The position numbers and the translations under genes are program-made. This document shows positions 1 to 11,388 of a stretch of 64,000 nt of DNA, piece by piece. The notes under the pieces were generated by a model. It was given only the letters and a program-made list of their open reading frames with translations, was not told the origin of the DNA and did no database searches. Source of the DNA: Haliclona indistincta (taxonomy: Eukaryota; Porifera; Demospongiae; Haplosclerida; Chalinidae); assembly GCA_964017065.1 (NCBI GenBank), contig OZ024786.1:8561047-8625046 (forward strand), in the 5' to 3' direction. The first letter of the stretch is position 1. Each line of letters starts with the position of its first letter.

Positions 1-177
1 TAGTAGTTGTCTTGTCAAAGTTCGTCAGTAGTGCGTTGTTGTTTTTACCAGAAATGGAAAATTAACTTAGTGTGACCTGAAATGGCATGTAGTAACTGAA
101 ACAGTATAATTTTAAGTCCTCTAACACTACGTACACATGATCGCTATACTGCACTACTTGAAATAATGCTTTTTATG

Positions 178-1395
178 TCACTGTCCATAGTCATACTCTA
201 ATCCAATTCCAGTTATCTTTTCCTCCACTAGCTTGTCCATTCTAGCTGACTGGTCGGCAGTAAAGTAATTCTTCCAATCACCAACGATCCCTTTTCGGAT
301 GAACTGGTCACCAAATACTTTTGATGATGTTTTGTTAACCGCGTTGTTCTTCTTCATGGCTGTGAACGTACACTGCTCACTTATCTTAACAATTTCTTCA
401 ACAGACAAGTCATGACCCAAGAAAGATGCTATTGTTTTGATGCACTTGTTCAAATCAGCCTTCATTTCTTCATAGCAGATCAACAACACATTTAAGTCAT
501 CTGAAATAGACACGTATTCATTATTCAGTGAATAATAATAATAATGATGCATTGTGTAATGCAATATCGCCACTAGACCATGCATAAATCAATTTATATA
601 ACTTAATAAAATAGTCTTACATAGTTGAAGTGGTTAGTTGTCACAATATCCATTTCACTACAACAATATACTATGTCACTATGGTCTATTTTGTCACTTA
701 GTAATTGGCATACATTTCTAGCAGTACATGTGTTGCTCACCTTTGTGTGCCCACCATTCCATATGGCTATCCAAAACTGATCCAAGGGGAAGTTCTCCAT
801 TAACAAACTTGTCAAAATAGCTATCCCAAGTCGTTTGACCAAAGATTGGTTGCAAGTGATAGTAGTATGACACTGCTGTATCCTTTGGGTTGCGATACAC
901 AAAGATGTACTTTGCAGGACTGTCGGCTGTGAGTCCAGGCATTAGTGTATAGGGAAGATGACTTTTAAAGGTCCTAGTCCCTTCAAAGTGAGCAGAGTAT
1001 CGCTAGAATATAATGAAGATATCTATGCAGCACTAGGTTATTCACTACCTTACCTCAATTTCTGCTGCTGAGAACTGCTCATACCACAGCCACTTATCGT
1101 CTATATCCATTCCATCGTCCACTCCATTATTCTTGATGAGAGACACAATATGCTGCACCCAGGTGGTACCACTCTTCGGATAGCTAGCAACAAACACATC
1201 ACTTGGTTTAGGAACGAAGACGCGCTGTAACTCTCGGAAACCATCTACTGAGACGCCTGGAAGAACATAATTTTCCTCTCTCGTAGTCGGAACAGGTCTT
1301 TCTGGCATGATCCCCTGCTCTCGTATTCGAGCAACAATTTCCACGACACTCATCTGCATCTTTCTAGTCGAAGGTAAGGTCGAAGGTAAATCCAT
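178..1395 (-). CDS. Cytosolic sulfotransferase A (SULT family), 3 exons
   Basis: This is a PAPS-dependent cytosolic sulfotransferase, which transfers sulfate to a small hydroxyl or amine acceptor; the acceptor cannot be told from sequence. Exons read 1395-1054, 1002-741 and 500-178 on the minus strand and give about 308 residues, close to the usual 290-310. The 5'-phosphosulfate loop YPKSGTTW lies at residues 72-79. The likely catalytic His is in KSHLP (His129). The 3'-phosphate motif RNPKDTAVS is at about 151-158, and a GxxGxWK-type element (RKGIVGDWKN) sits near the C-terminus. The introns are about 51 and 240 bases with GT/AG borders. The ATG at 1395 is the first in frame; a second Met at residue 13 is possible. 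It has two paralogues at 9.7-12.6 kb, but a 7.4 kb inserted element begins about 245 bases upstream and cuts it off from them. It looks intact. Confidence 0.93.
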
Positions 1396-2248
1396 TGTAG
1401 AGTGTTAAGTCAACTAGATTTGCTTAGCTCAAGACGTCTTTTCGATAACTAAGGCGTGGCTCAGAGTTATATAGTAATATTCATGACTACGAGCGGATTG
1501 CAAAGAGATCGGTAGCTGGCGAAAACTCTGCATCTACAGTAAAATTCGAAAACGGGCTTTGCCAATCTCTAGGTAACTATCTTGTCTAGCTGTACACCGT
1601 GTCGCAGCTAGCCCGGCATCTCGAGTTCTCCATATGGACTTGTCATCCGCCTCCTCGCACAGGCCGGAAATACCTCCTCGCACAGGCCGGAAATAGTCAG
1701 ACCTTGTCATCCGCCCACCTCCTCGCACAGGCCGGAAATCTCAATTACAGGCCGGAAGCTTCTATAAAGCTCCACCAAAGGTAGCACTATCTGGAGATTG
1801 CTTGGAAGATAGCTGATGCTCCTTGCTCCTGATGCTGGCGCTGCTGTTTAGCCGTCTTCACGTGTAAGTTAGTACTGTACGTACATGTACCTAGTCTCGA
1901 TTACCCTGCACCGTCTGCTATTCCCCACTGATCAACACACACCAACAGTGTGCTAAATATAATTTATACATACTAATGTCAAACGCCCTTGCTAATGTGT
2001 ATAGTGTATGTTGTGTGTATGCCTCGGTGTATGTTGTGTGTGTACGTGCCTGCATAGATAATAAAGTAATTCAGACCTCCCCAATGTCAAAATGCAATAC
2101 GTGCATGTACTAATCTATGTACATCATAGAGCAAGGTTGATACAATGTGAATAGATGCCTAGTAGTCGATGTGTAGGCATTAGAGGGTTAAGCATTTTGT
2201 TGTGTAGGTCAATATGTGTGTCGTCAATAGCATGACAGTTTATTATCC

Positions 2249-2261
<13 letters not shown>

Positions 2262-2334
<73 letters not shown>
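2262..2334. repeat. (CT)n microsatellite
   Basis: An uninterrupted CT/GA dinucleotide run of about 72 bases inside the left arm. The right arm carries its mirror at 8347-8413, which is a few units shorter, as expected for repeat slippage after the arms formed. Confidence 0.95.
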
Positions 2335-2339
<5 letters not shown>

Positions 2340-3329
2340 CTCAATAACCAGTTGCCATAGCATATTTGTGTGCCATAAGGATGCTGCTCCCTATTGGTCT
2401 TGCATTCTATGCTTGCAGTGCTATGTTGGTGTAAATTGTAATACCCAATAGCTAAACCACAAACCAGCAACAAAGTCACTACGTAGTCTGGACAGCAGTT
2501 GAGTAAAATGAACTGATGGTTACTGCACTCTAGACACTACCATGCATGCATGAACTTAATTATGTGATTGGTGGCCCGAACTGTTCATGGCTATGTACAG
2601 TAGCAGATGGCTTCACCTATAGCTGAACCTTGATCTGTTTACTTGAGTCACTTGACATGGGTTGTCAGCTAGAGTGGCATGGATAGTGGTTAGAGTACTT
2701 GTCATCATGGAATCCGTAGCCATCAAAGAGTTAAATTATCGCTCTCCCTCTCCTCTCTCCCCTCTCTCTCTCTCTCTAATTGTCTTTGTTTCAATGTTTC
2801 TATCTCTGTATTTTCATCTGTCTCTTACTCTATACATGTAGCTCTCTCCAAATCTGTCTGCTTTCACTCTCTATCTTACACACATTATAAGCAAAATCAA
2901 AATCTGTGTATTCATGTGCATGAGTGCGTATGTGTGCATGAGTGAGTTATAAATGAGCTTCTGCTGATTGAAGGTCAATTATGAAACCTGAGTGAAAAGT
3001 CAGGTTTCATAATGCGTGCAAGTTTTCCTGCACGCACATTCTCAATCACTTACATAATTTGTGCTCATACTCTCTCTCTCACACTAAGTCTTCACCTCTC
3101 AAAATATGTCTGATTGACTGCACTGATGAGATCCGATAGATCGAAACAGTCTGATAACTCATGTTGTCGACTGTCTGCAGTTTCAGATTCTATGTTTCTG
3201 TTCTCTCTTTTCAATTATTATTTTGTTCAGCAAAAATTAATGTGTTCACATTGTTAAAATGTAGATCTAATCATACGATTGTTTCAGCTGTGCTCTATCA
3301 ATAATGTATTTCACATGTACTATGCTAGC

Positions 3330-3406
3330 CTAGCCTCATCCCCAGGCCACACCCTCCTTCCTTGTTCATCCCCTCAGCAGGGGGAGTGGCCTGGAGGCGA
3401 GGCTAG
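3330..3406. repeat. Nested palindromic mini-element (left arm copy)
   Basis: An imperfect inverted repeat bounded by CTAGCCTCATCCCCAGGCCA and its complement TGGCCTGGAGGCGAGGCTAG. The same unit is at 7277-7353 in the right arm. Pieces resembling its end (GCCTGGGGATGAGACTAG, GCCTCGTCCCCAGGCT) occur near 38390 and 61125, so it is an interspersed short element. Confidence 0.75.
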
Positions 3407-3719
3407 TACTATGCATGAGATAAATGTAGTACAGGTGTATCACATTATTATAGCATGTGAGACATAGCTTTGAGTCTATGGTAAGGTAAGCATGTCAAGA
3501 AGCCAATTGAACACCACTTTAATGTAGTCATTTTTCATGTTATATATTGTTTTTGTAACCTTAAAACACACTCCACCTTCGACCTCTTGTCAGGCAGACC
3601 ACACTGGCGACACAGACTACGCACTACTTCAACCTGCATAGACTTGTTCCATTAGCTACAAACAATCATACTACTGTACTAGACAATGCATAACATTGTG
3701 TGCTATGTAGAAAAGTTAC

Positions 3720-4077
3720 ACCAACTGCAGTAGTAACTATGTTAGACCAACTGCAGTAGTAACTATGTTAGACCAACTGCAGTAGTAACAAAATGTTAGA
3801 CCAACTGCAGTAGTAACTATGTTAGACCAACTGCAGTAGTAACTATGTTAGACCAACTGCAGTAGTAACTATGTTAGACCAACTGCAGTAGTAACAATGT
3901 TAGACCAACTGCAGTAGTAACTATGTTAGACCAACTGCAGTAGTAACTATGTTAGACCAACTGCAGTAGTAACTATGTTAGACCAACTGCAGTAGTAACT
4001 ATGTTAGACCAACTGCAGTAGTAACTATGTTAGACCAACTGCAGTAGTAACTATGTTAGACCAACTGCAGTAGTAAT
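3720..4077 (+). repeat. 26-bp minisatellite, about 13-14 units
   Basis: Tandem head-to-tail copies of a unit reading ACCAACTGCAGTAGTAACTA + TGTTAG. Copies are almost identical; one is lengthened (near 3787, AACAAAATG in place of AACTATG). There are no unique spacers between units, so it is not a CRISPR-like array. It lies in the centre of the large inverted element. Confidence 0.95.
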
Positions 4078-4509
4078 GAAGCACCAAAGGTGTGAAGCCT
4101 CGGTCGAGATGCATGTAAGCAGCAGATGCATCAGGGATCGAACAGAACAATTGAAGCATGCAAGTAGCATAATCAGTAGCATTGAACCATGGAAGCATAA
4201 TCAGTAAAACTATACGGTGGAAGCATGTAACTGCATGAGCAACATATTCATGGAAGGACAGCAGAACCATGCAAGCAGCAGAACCATCACAGTATACAAG
4301 CAGCAAAACTATGGAAGCATGCAAGCAGCAGAAGCTGAACTATGGAAGCATGCAAGCCATTCTCTCACACCAAACACGTGCTACTGGATTGGTACTGAGG
4401 TAGTGACCAGTGTAAAGATAGTTGAGTGCTGTTTTAAGCATTCATGTATTCTGTTACTAGAAATGCAGTATGAAACATTACTATCTAGACTGCTGTGATT
4501 CAATTTTGC

Positions 4510-5300
4510 ACTGCAGCAGTGCAGCAGCTAGTATACAACTGCATGTGCAGCAGCTAGTACAACAGCAGTGAGGCAGCTAGTACAACAGCAGTGCAGCAGC
4601 TAGTACAACAGCAGTGAAGCAGCTAGTACAACAGCAGTGAGGCAGCTAGTACAACAGCAGTGCAGCAGCTAGTACAACAGCAGTGAAGCAGCTAGTACAA
4701 CAGCAGTGCAGCAGCTAGTACAGCAGCAGTGAAGCAGCTAGTACAACAGCAGTGCAGCAGCTAGTACAACAGCAGTGAAGCAGCTAGTACAACAGCAGTG
4801 AGGCAGCTAGTACAACAGCAGTGCAGCAGCTAGTACAACAGCAGTGAGGCAGCTAGTACAACAGCAGTGAGGCAGCTAGTACAACTCCAGTGCAGCAGCT
4901 AGTACAACAGCAGTGCAGCAGCTAGTACAACAGCAGTGAGGCAGCTAGTACAACAGCAGTGCAGCAGCTAGTACAACAGCAGTGAGGCAGCTAGTACAAC
5001 AGCAGTGAGGCAGCTAGTACAACAGCAGTGAGGCAGCTAGTACAACAGCAGTGCAGCAGCTAGTACAACAGCAGTGAGGCAACTAGTACAACAGCAGTGA
5101 GGCAGCTAGTACAACAGCAGTGAGGCAGCTAGTGCAACAGCAGTGAGGCAGCTAGTGCAACAGCAGTGAGGCAGCTAGTACAACAGCAGTGAGGCAGCTA
5201 GTGCAACAGCAGTGCAGCAGCTAGTACAACAGCAGTGCAGCAGTGCAACAGCAGTGAGACAGCTAGTACAACAGCAGTGCAGCAGTGCAACAGCAGCTAG
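4510..5300 (+). repeat. 23-bp minisatellite, about 34 units
   Basis: Tandem units of CTAGTACAACAGCAGTGAGG + CAG. Three variants (GTGAGGCAG, GTGCAGCAG, GTGAAGCAG) recur in mixed order, which suggests duplication of multi-unit blocks. Last units are shortened. The array runs directly into the reverse-transcriptase relic. The stretch between the two arrays (4080-4500) has looser repeats built on GAAGCATGCAAGCAGCAGAA-like words. Confidence 0.95.
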
Positions 5301-5329
5301 TATTGTCTGGGGACGCCAGCAATGTTCAT

Positions 5330-5718
5330 TTCTTGATATTAGGATTTTTTTATCCAAACGTGCAGAGCTATCGTCAATCCAGTATTTCAAGCCTGTATCG
5401 TCGTCGTGAACTAGCAAAGAAAAGAGAATATGGTGACAGATTCAGACAAGTCAAAAATTGGTCTTTTACCCCTCTTGTTTTCTCCACTACTGGTGGCATG
5501 GGAAGAGAGGCAACACAATTTTATCAACATTTAGCAGATCAAATATCCATGAAAGAGAATTCTCACTACAGTATACCCTGGCTTGGTTAAGATGCTCATT
5601 ATCCTTCTCTCTCCTACATTCAGCCGTAACTTGTATTCGTGGCAGCCGTGCAACATGTCATCATGTCTCTGACAGACCACTTAGAATTGCAGAATGCTGC
5701 CATTCCCAGGCTGGCTAA
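5330..5718 (+). pseudogene. Relic of the C-terminal end of a non-LTR retrotransposon polyprotein
   Basis: The translation from about 5330 has the signature that follows the reverse-transcriptase domain in many invertebrate LINE-like ORFs: a NPN/YPN-S-YR start, then AKKREYGDR, then SFTPLVFSTTGGMGREAT, then a WLRC-LSFSLL-SA---C-RGSR end. The last part is in a different frame, so a frameshift sits near 5570-5590. Everything upstream (palm, fingers, endonuclease) is missing and replaced by the minisatellite. It is a dead fragment in the centre of the inverted element. Family assignment is from remembered motifs. Confidence 0.75.
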
Positions 5719-7021
5719 TTTACTATTCGTTCCGTTTTAGTTATTCATTTCTAGCTATTATTTCACCCTTATTATAAGTATTCACTAACCATTGCTCTCT
5801 TGTATTGTGTATGATCTAAACAAATTGTGTGATGGATTGAGTTCAGTTCTTTTTCCTTGTATATTGTTATTGTTCACGAAACAGAATTAAACAAGAATAA
5901 TTACTATAATGAAAAGTTAGCTTTTTACACAGAAAATTAATTTTATTGTTAATGCTATCAATCCCAAAGAGCACTTAGCGCTAGATAGATGTGACCGAAC
6001 GCAACTAAAGCTAGGATTTGGAAATAACTGGAACAAAAGCAGTGGTAAAGGATAGAGGCATGAGTGATCATACAAGACCAGATGTACCTGTATTGATGGA
6101 AACATTAATTTTATTTCTGATCTGGGACTTGGATCATCGCCTAATCACACACACCACAGGAACATACGGAAAGGGCCTTCTCCTGGCGGTAATAACATGG
6201 ATGCTAATTTCAGTCTGGTTCAGTCTGATTGGTAGTGCAAAACATCACTGAACTATACCAGTGCGGCACTGTAGTAGTACGTAGACTAGTGATGGTATGT
6301 TTAGTGAGAGATAGTTAGTGATACTCCTTGTGCTGCTATCAGTCACCAAAACACTGTGACTACTACTAATGATTTGCATGCTGCATCTTATGTTGTATTA
6401 ACTTTAGTAATAAATTTAAGCGCTGAGTTTTACGGTAAAATTATTCGAACCAATGCTGGAATACATAGTTGTGAGCATGTAACAGATGTTCAGTATTATT
6501 ATGTTCAGTGCTGCTTTACTCTCAGATGTACATGTAGCTATAGGTGAATTGTTTATTATATTTGAAAATTTTATTGTTGATAAGACAAGCGAAAAAGTTA
6601 TGCATGCACATACATAAGTTCATTAAGCCGCGGTAATTCAAAAATACCGGGTGAATCGGAAGTATTAACCTTAGCTATACTGCAAAACTACAGATCGCCT
6701 GGATAAACTATTTCGCCATGAGGTACTGAGGTGCATCTGTTGGGTCTACGGTGATCATTCCCTTGATTGCATTCTAGTTAACTGGTGAAACTTTGCTGTC
6801 TACTGGGAACGCTGGCATCTCCTGAAATTAGACAAAATGATCAAAGCGCGTAACGGTAGCATGGAATCTGCAACAGCGATTTGATGGAATTCTGATAGAC
6901 AAGCAGCTAAAAATAATACCCTCTGCAAATGTACAACATCCCAGCAACTACTCTACACAGGCACGTACAATATGGAGAAATATAGGACAGAAACAAAAGC
7001 AACAAATTATTATGAAATAAT
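5719..7021. other. Central spacer of the large element, no gene seen
   Basis: AT-rich sequence between the reverse-transcriptase relic and the right arm. The open frames are short and show no family motif or splice pattern. I see no repeat array here. Confidence 0.6.
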
Positions 7022-8343
7022 AATGGTGTTCAATTGGCTTCTTGATATGCTTACCTTACCGTAGACTGATTCTCCATCCTTATTGTCTAGAGACAGGAAC
7101 ATTCGTTGCACTATGCACTAACTCAAAGCTCATTAGCTACACAGTACGAAACTCATTATACTGCATCACAGAGTTCACATAAAAGTCGTTTGATTCATGT
7201 TTGTCAAACTCAAAGCAATGTCTCACATGCTATAATAATGTGATACCTCTGTACTACATTTATCTCATGTATAGTACTAGCCTCGCCTCCAGGCCACTCC
7301 CCCTGCTGAGGAGATGAACGAGGAAGGAGGGTGTGGCCTGGGGATGAGGCTAGGCTAGCATAGTACATGTGAAATACATTATTGATAGAGCACAGCTGAA
7401 ACAATCGTATGATTAGATCTACATTTTAACAATGTGAACACATTAATTTTTGCTGAACAAAATAATAATTGAAAAGAGAGAACAGAAACATAGAATCTGA
7501 AACTGCAGACAGTCGACAACATGAGTTATCAGACTGTTTCGATCTATCGGATCTCATCAGTGCAGTCAATCAGACATAGTTTGAGAGGTGAAGACTTAGT
7601 GTGAGAGAGAGAGTATGAGCACAAATTATGTAAGTGATTGAGAATGTGCGTGCAGGAAAACTAGCACGCATTATGAAACCTGACTTTTCACTCAGGTTTC
7701 ATAATTGACCTTCAATCAGCAGAAGCTCATTTATAACTCACTCATGCACACATACGCACTCATGCACATGAATACACAGATTTTGATTTTGCTTATAATG
7801 TGTGTAAGATAGAGAGTGAAAGCAGACAGATTTGGAGAGAGCTACATGTATAGAGTAAGAGACAGATGAAAATACAGAGATAGAAACATTGAAACAAAGA
7901 CAATTAGAGAGAGAGAGAGAGGGGAGAGAGGAGAGGGAGAGCGATAATTTAACTCTTTGATGGCTACGGATTCCATGATGACAAGTACTCTAACCACTAT
8001 CCATGCCACTCTAGCTGACAACCCATGTCAAGTGACTCAAGTAAACAGATCAAGGTTCAGCTATAGGTGAAGCCATCTGCTACTGTACATAGCCATGAAC
8101 AGTTCGGGCCACCAATCACATAATTAAGTTCATGCATGCATGGTAGTGTCTAGAGTGCAGTAACCATCAGTTCATTTTACTCAACTGCTGTCCAGACTAC
8201 GTAGTGACTTTGTTGCTGGTTTGTGGTTTAGCTATTGGGTATTACAATTTACACCAACATAGCACTGCAAGCATAGAATGCAAGACCAATAGGGAGCAGC
8301 ATCCTTATGACACACAAAGATGCTATGGCAACTGGTTATTGAG

Positions 8344-8420
<77 letters not shown>

Positions 8421-9052
8421 GGATAATAAACTGTCATGCTATTGACGACACACATATTGACCTACACAACAAAATGCTTAACCCTCTAATGCCTACACAT
8501 CGACTACTAGGCATCTATTCACATTGTATCAACCTTGCTCTATGATGTACATAGATTAGTACATGCACGTATTGCATTTTGACATTGGGGAGGTCTGAAT
8601 TACTTTATTATCTATGCAGGCACGTACACACACAACATACACCGAGGCATACACACAACATACACCGAGGCATACACACAACATACACTATACACATTAG
8701 CAAGGGCGTTTGACATTAGTATGTATAAATTATATTTAGCACACTGTTGGTGTGTGTTGATCAGTGGGGAATAGCAGACGGTGCAGGGTAATCGAGACTA
8801 GGTACATGTACGTACAGTACTAACTTACACGTGAAGACGGCTAAACAGCAGCGCCAGCATCAGGAGCAAGGAGCATCAGCTATCTTCCAAGCAATCTCCA
8901 GATAGTGCTACCTTTGGTGGAGCTTTATAGAAGCTTCCGGCCTGTAATTGAGATTTCCGGCCTGTGCGAGGAGGTGGGCGGATGACAAGGTCTGACTATT
9001 TCCGGCCTGTGCGAGGAGGTATTTCCGGCCTGTGCGAGGAGGCGGATGACAA
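7022..9052 (-). repeat. Right inverted arm of the large element
   Basis: Reverse complement of 1640-3517. Relative to the left arm it has an extra ACACAACATACACCGAGGCAT-type unit near 8630-8690 and a shorter GA run (8347-8413). It also has a copy of the nested palindrome (7277-7353) and the subterminal CCGGCCTGTGCGAGGAGG copies at 8937-9043. It contains no supported gene. Confidence 0.85.
8347..8413. repeat. (GA)n microsatellite
   Basis: Mirror of the (CT)n run in the left arm. It creates a spurious Arg-Glu repeat reading frame on the plus strand. Confidence 0.95.
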
Positions 9053-9704
9053 CCCCTTATCGAGTTCTCTGGTACAGTGCGTCAAGTTACTACGGCGAGC
9101 TGCCTTTGTTCTTTAAAGTAACATCTGTGGTATCACCATATTCTCTTCTACATAAAAATCATCTACTTAGTAAGCTTTCAGTGGAATTATTATTTGGGTA
9201 TTGGCAAGCACAAGTACATGATACTAGTTAGTCAAGTCGCAAGCATGTTCAAGCAAACTTTATTTTATGCAGGAGAGGGGGATGAATTAATTAGTACGAC
9301 AACCAGGAAATCAAGTCGTGAAAGGAACATTAACAAAGAGAATGCAAAAATGTATGAGAAGAACAAGAAAGAGACTATTGCTTTTACAACATAATTTTGT
9401 TAAGAAGTGTGGCCGTGTCAGCATTTGTGGTGACATATATCTCGGGTTAGTGAAGCAATTATGGGAAATCATTCCAGTGAGACAAATCAAATTTGTTAGG
9501 ACAAGGGTAGATTAGAAATGTGTACAATTATTATGTGAAACAGATGAAGTTTAAGGTTAAAGCAATGGGAAATTTTACATTGTATCCCATTGCAAGTACG
9601 TAGCTTTCCAGTCAAATCAAGTTTCGTACAGTCATTATTGAAAATTATGCAAATTCGTGCATTTAAATTCAAGTGTACTGTATATAACCTAAAAGTACTA
9701 TTAT
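9053..9704. other. Spacer between element and sulfotransferase B, no gene seen
   Basis: The three short overlapping frames have no recognisable motif. The sequence just outside the element contains TATCGAGTTCTC, resembling TCTCGAGTTCTC just outside the left end (1618-1630). This could be a trace of the pre-insertion site, but it is not a clean target duplication. Confidence 0.5.
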
Positions 9705-11110
9705 CTACTGTTGTCCATAGTCATATTCTAATCCAATTGGTGTTATCTTCTCTGCAACTAGCTTGTCCATTCTAGCTGACTGGTCGGCAGTAAAGTGATT
9801 CCTCCAATCACCAACAATCCCTTTACGGATGAACTGATTTTCGAATATTTTCAGAGCAGTTTTGTTAACTGCATTGTTCTGTTTCATGGAAGCAAATGTG
9901 CACCGCTCAGTTATTTTGTCGAGTTCTTCATCTGCCAAGTCATGACCCAAGAAATTTGCGATCTTTTTCACGATTTTTTTCAAATCAGTCTTCATATCTT
10001 CATAGCATACAAACAGCACATTTGAATCATCTGTACAGGAGAGAACATGTACTTAGGGTAGATGTACAGGTAATAAAAATTAAATATCTTATCAATTGCA
10101 TGGCTTGATCACAGGAGTTTCCAAACGCTATGATCAGCTATTACAACGTTAAGTTCTAGTGGCTTCTTAAAATTGTAATATGTCATAGTAATTTTGCATG
10201 CAACCGTTTCATTTTTATTGGGCCACACACATTCCTTAACTGGCTATAGAAGGCACTGCACATACTTGATGGGCCCCACTGAACATGCTATTGAAAGCAG
10301 CTATCAACTGACAACTCCTAATGATAATCATAACACTGAGTCCTCCTCGCCTCCTTCAGGTGTTACATCAACAGAAGCAGCTAAAGTGTCAGACTACATA
10401 CTTATTGTGGTTAATTTGTGGTGAAAATTTCATGCTAGAGACAACATATTGTTGCATATACCTTTGTGTTCCCACCATTCAATGTGGTGTTCAAAAATTG
10501 ATCCAAGATGAACTTCACCTTTGATGAACATCTCAAAAAATGCGTCCCAAGGTATTGAACCGGTCATTGCTTTCATATGATGATAATACGACACTGCAGC
10601 ATCTTTTGGATTGCGATATACATAGATATACTTTGCAGGACTGTCAGCTGTGAGACCAGGCATTAGTGTATAGGGAAGATGACTTTTAATCGTCCTGGCT
10701 CCTTCACAGCTTGCAGAATATTGCTATTGATTGAATAAAAGTGCAATGAGTACTATTTAAATGCTAGCATTCACCTCAACTTCAGCTGCTGAGAACTGTT
10801 CATACCACAGCCACTTATCGTCTAAATCTTGTCCGTCGTCCACTCCTTTGTTTTTTATGAGAGACACAATATGCTGCACCCAGGTGGTACCACTTTTCGG
10901 ATAGCTAGCAACAAACACATCACTTGCTTTGGGGACGAATGAACGCTGTAACTCTCGGAAGCCATCAACTGAGATACCACGGAAGAGATATCGCTCTTCT
11001 CTTGAGTTTGGAGGTGGTAGTTTTGGAATCTGAATGCCTTGATCACGCATTCGCATAAACTCTCCTAATATGCCCTGCAGCTTCTTCTTTGTTGTGGGAA
11101 CGCCAGCCAT
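9705..11110 (-). CDS. Cytosolic sulfotransferase B (SULT family), 3 exons
   Basis: Exons 11110-10775, 10723-10462 and 10030-9705 on the minus strand join in frame to about 307 residues. The PAPS loop YPKSGTTW is in exon 1, KSHLP with the presumed catalytic His and RNPKDAAVS are in exon 2, and RKGIVGDWRN is in exon 3. Intron positions and phases match genes A and C, so all three arose by duplication. B is closest to C: the exon 1/intron 1 borders and the C-terminus ending GLEYDYGQQ are nearly the same. It differs from C in the substrate-facing stretch after SYYHH (MKAMTGSIPWD against LFRGPISWE in C), which suggests a different acceptor. Transcription starts toward sulfotransferase A; C lies 279 bases upstream on the same strand. 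Confidence 0.92.
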
Positions 11111-11388
11111 TGCGAGCTAGAGAACCAATCTGCGAGTGAGTCTGAGCGAGTTTGAATGACGTATGATAGTGATGAAACCATACCAGCGCTTGTAAAAGTT
11201 AGATTGAACTAGTAACAGCAATAGCAGCAGAGGTAAACAAATGTCGACTAACTAGTGATACAAGGCAATAAAAAGTGCTGCAGTTGTGAAGTTGAACGCA
11301 TCATTATGTTGAGAAAGTGATTTTGAATTATAAGTTGTGACAATACAAATACCACTGTCATGTAACGCTGTAAAAAATCCTCTGTTAT

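Larger units (their letters stand above)
1640..3517 (+). repeat. Left inverted arm of the large element
   Basis: This arm pairs with 7022-9052. In order it holds subterminal CCTCGCACAGGCCGG-type copies, TG-rich sequence, a (CT)n run, a second CT-rich stretch near 2745-2780, a hairpin near 2976-3015 (GAAACCTGA...TCAGGTTTC) and a nested palindrome at 3330-3406. The inner end reads CAAGAAGCCAATTGAACACCA. No gene is supported here; the reading frames over the CT run only reflect the repeat. Confidence 0.85.
1640..9052. mobile_element. Large inverted-arm (foldback-type) transposable element, 7.4 kb
   Basis: The sequence from 1640 is repeated as its reverse complement ending at 9052. The tips are TTGTCATCCGCC and GGCGGATGACAA. 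Next to each tip lie several copies of a GC-rich subterminal motif (CCTCGCACAGGCCGGAAAT). The arms span about 1640-3517 and 7022-9052. A 72-base sample (2341 onward against 8340 downward) has about two mismatches, so the arms are roughly 97 percent alike and the element or its duplication is recent. The 3.5 kb centre has two minisatellites and a broken reverse-transcriptase end, with no recognisable transposase. I see no convincing target-site duplication. It may be a non-autonomous foldback DNA element, or a palindromic duplication of something else. Confidence 0.8.

Noticed and set aside
2124..2479. Arg-Glu repeat reading frames over the CT/GA run (and 8204-8545 on the other arm)
   Set aside because: They are a direct product of the dinucleotide repeat and differ in length between the arms; no start context, splice pattern or homology supports a protein.
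3720..5300. CRISPR-like arrays
   Set aside because: The units follow each other without unique spacers, the host is an animal, and no cas genes are present; they are minisatellites.
5175..5417. Cys/Leu/Thr-rich frame (VALLHCCCTSC repeats)
   Set aside because: Minus-strand reading of the 23-bp minisatellite; no independent support.
6018..6547. Short open frames in the centre of the large element
   Set aside because: No family motif, no coherent exon borders and no similarity to a transposase that I recognise.
9046..9515. Three overlapping short plus-strand frames after the element
   Set aside because: Lys/Arg-rich low-information frames with no motif or splice continuity.
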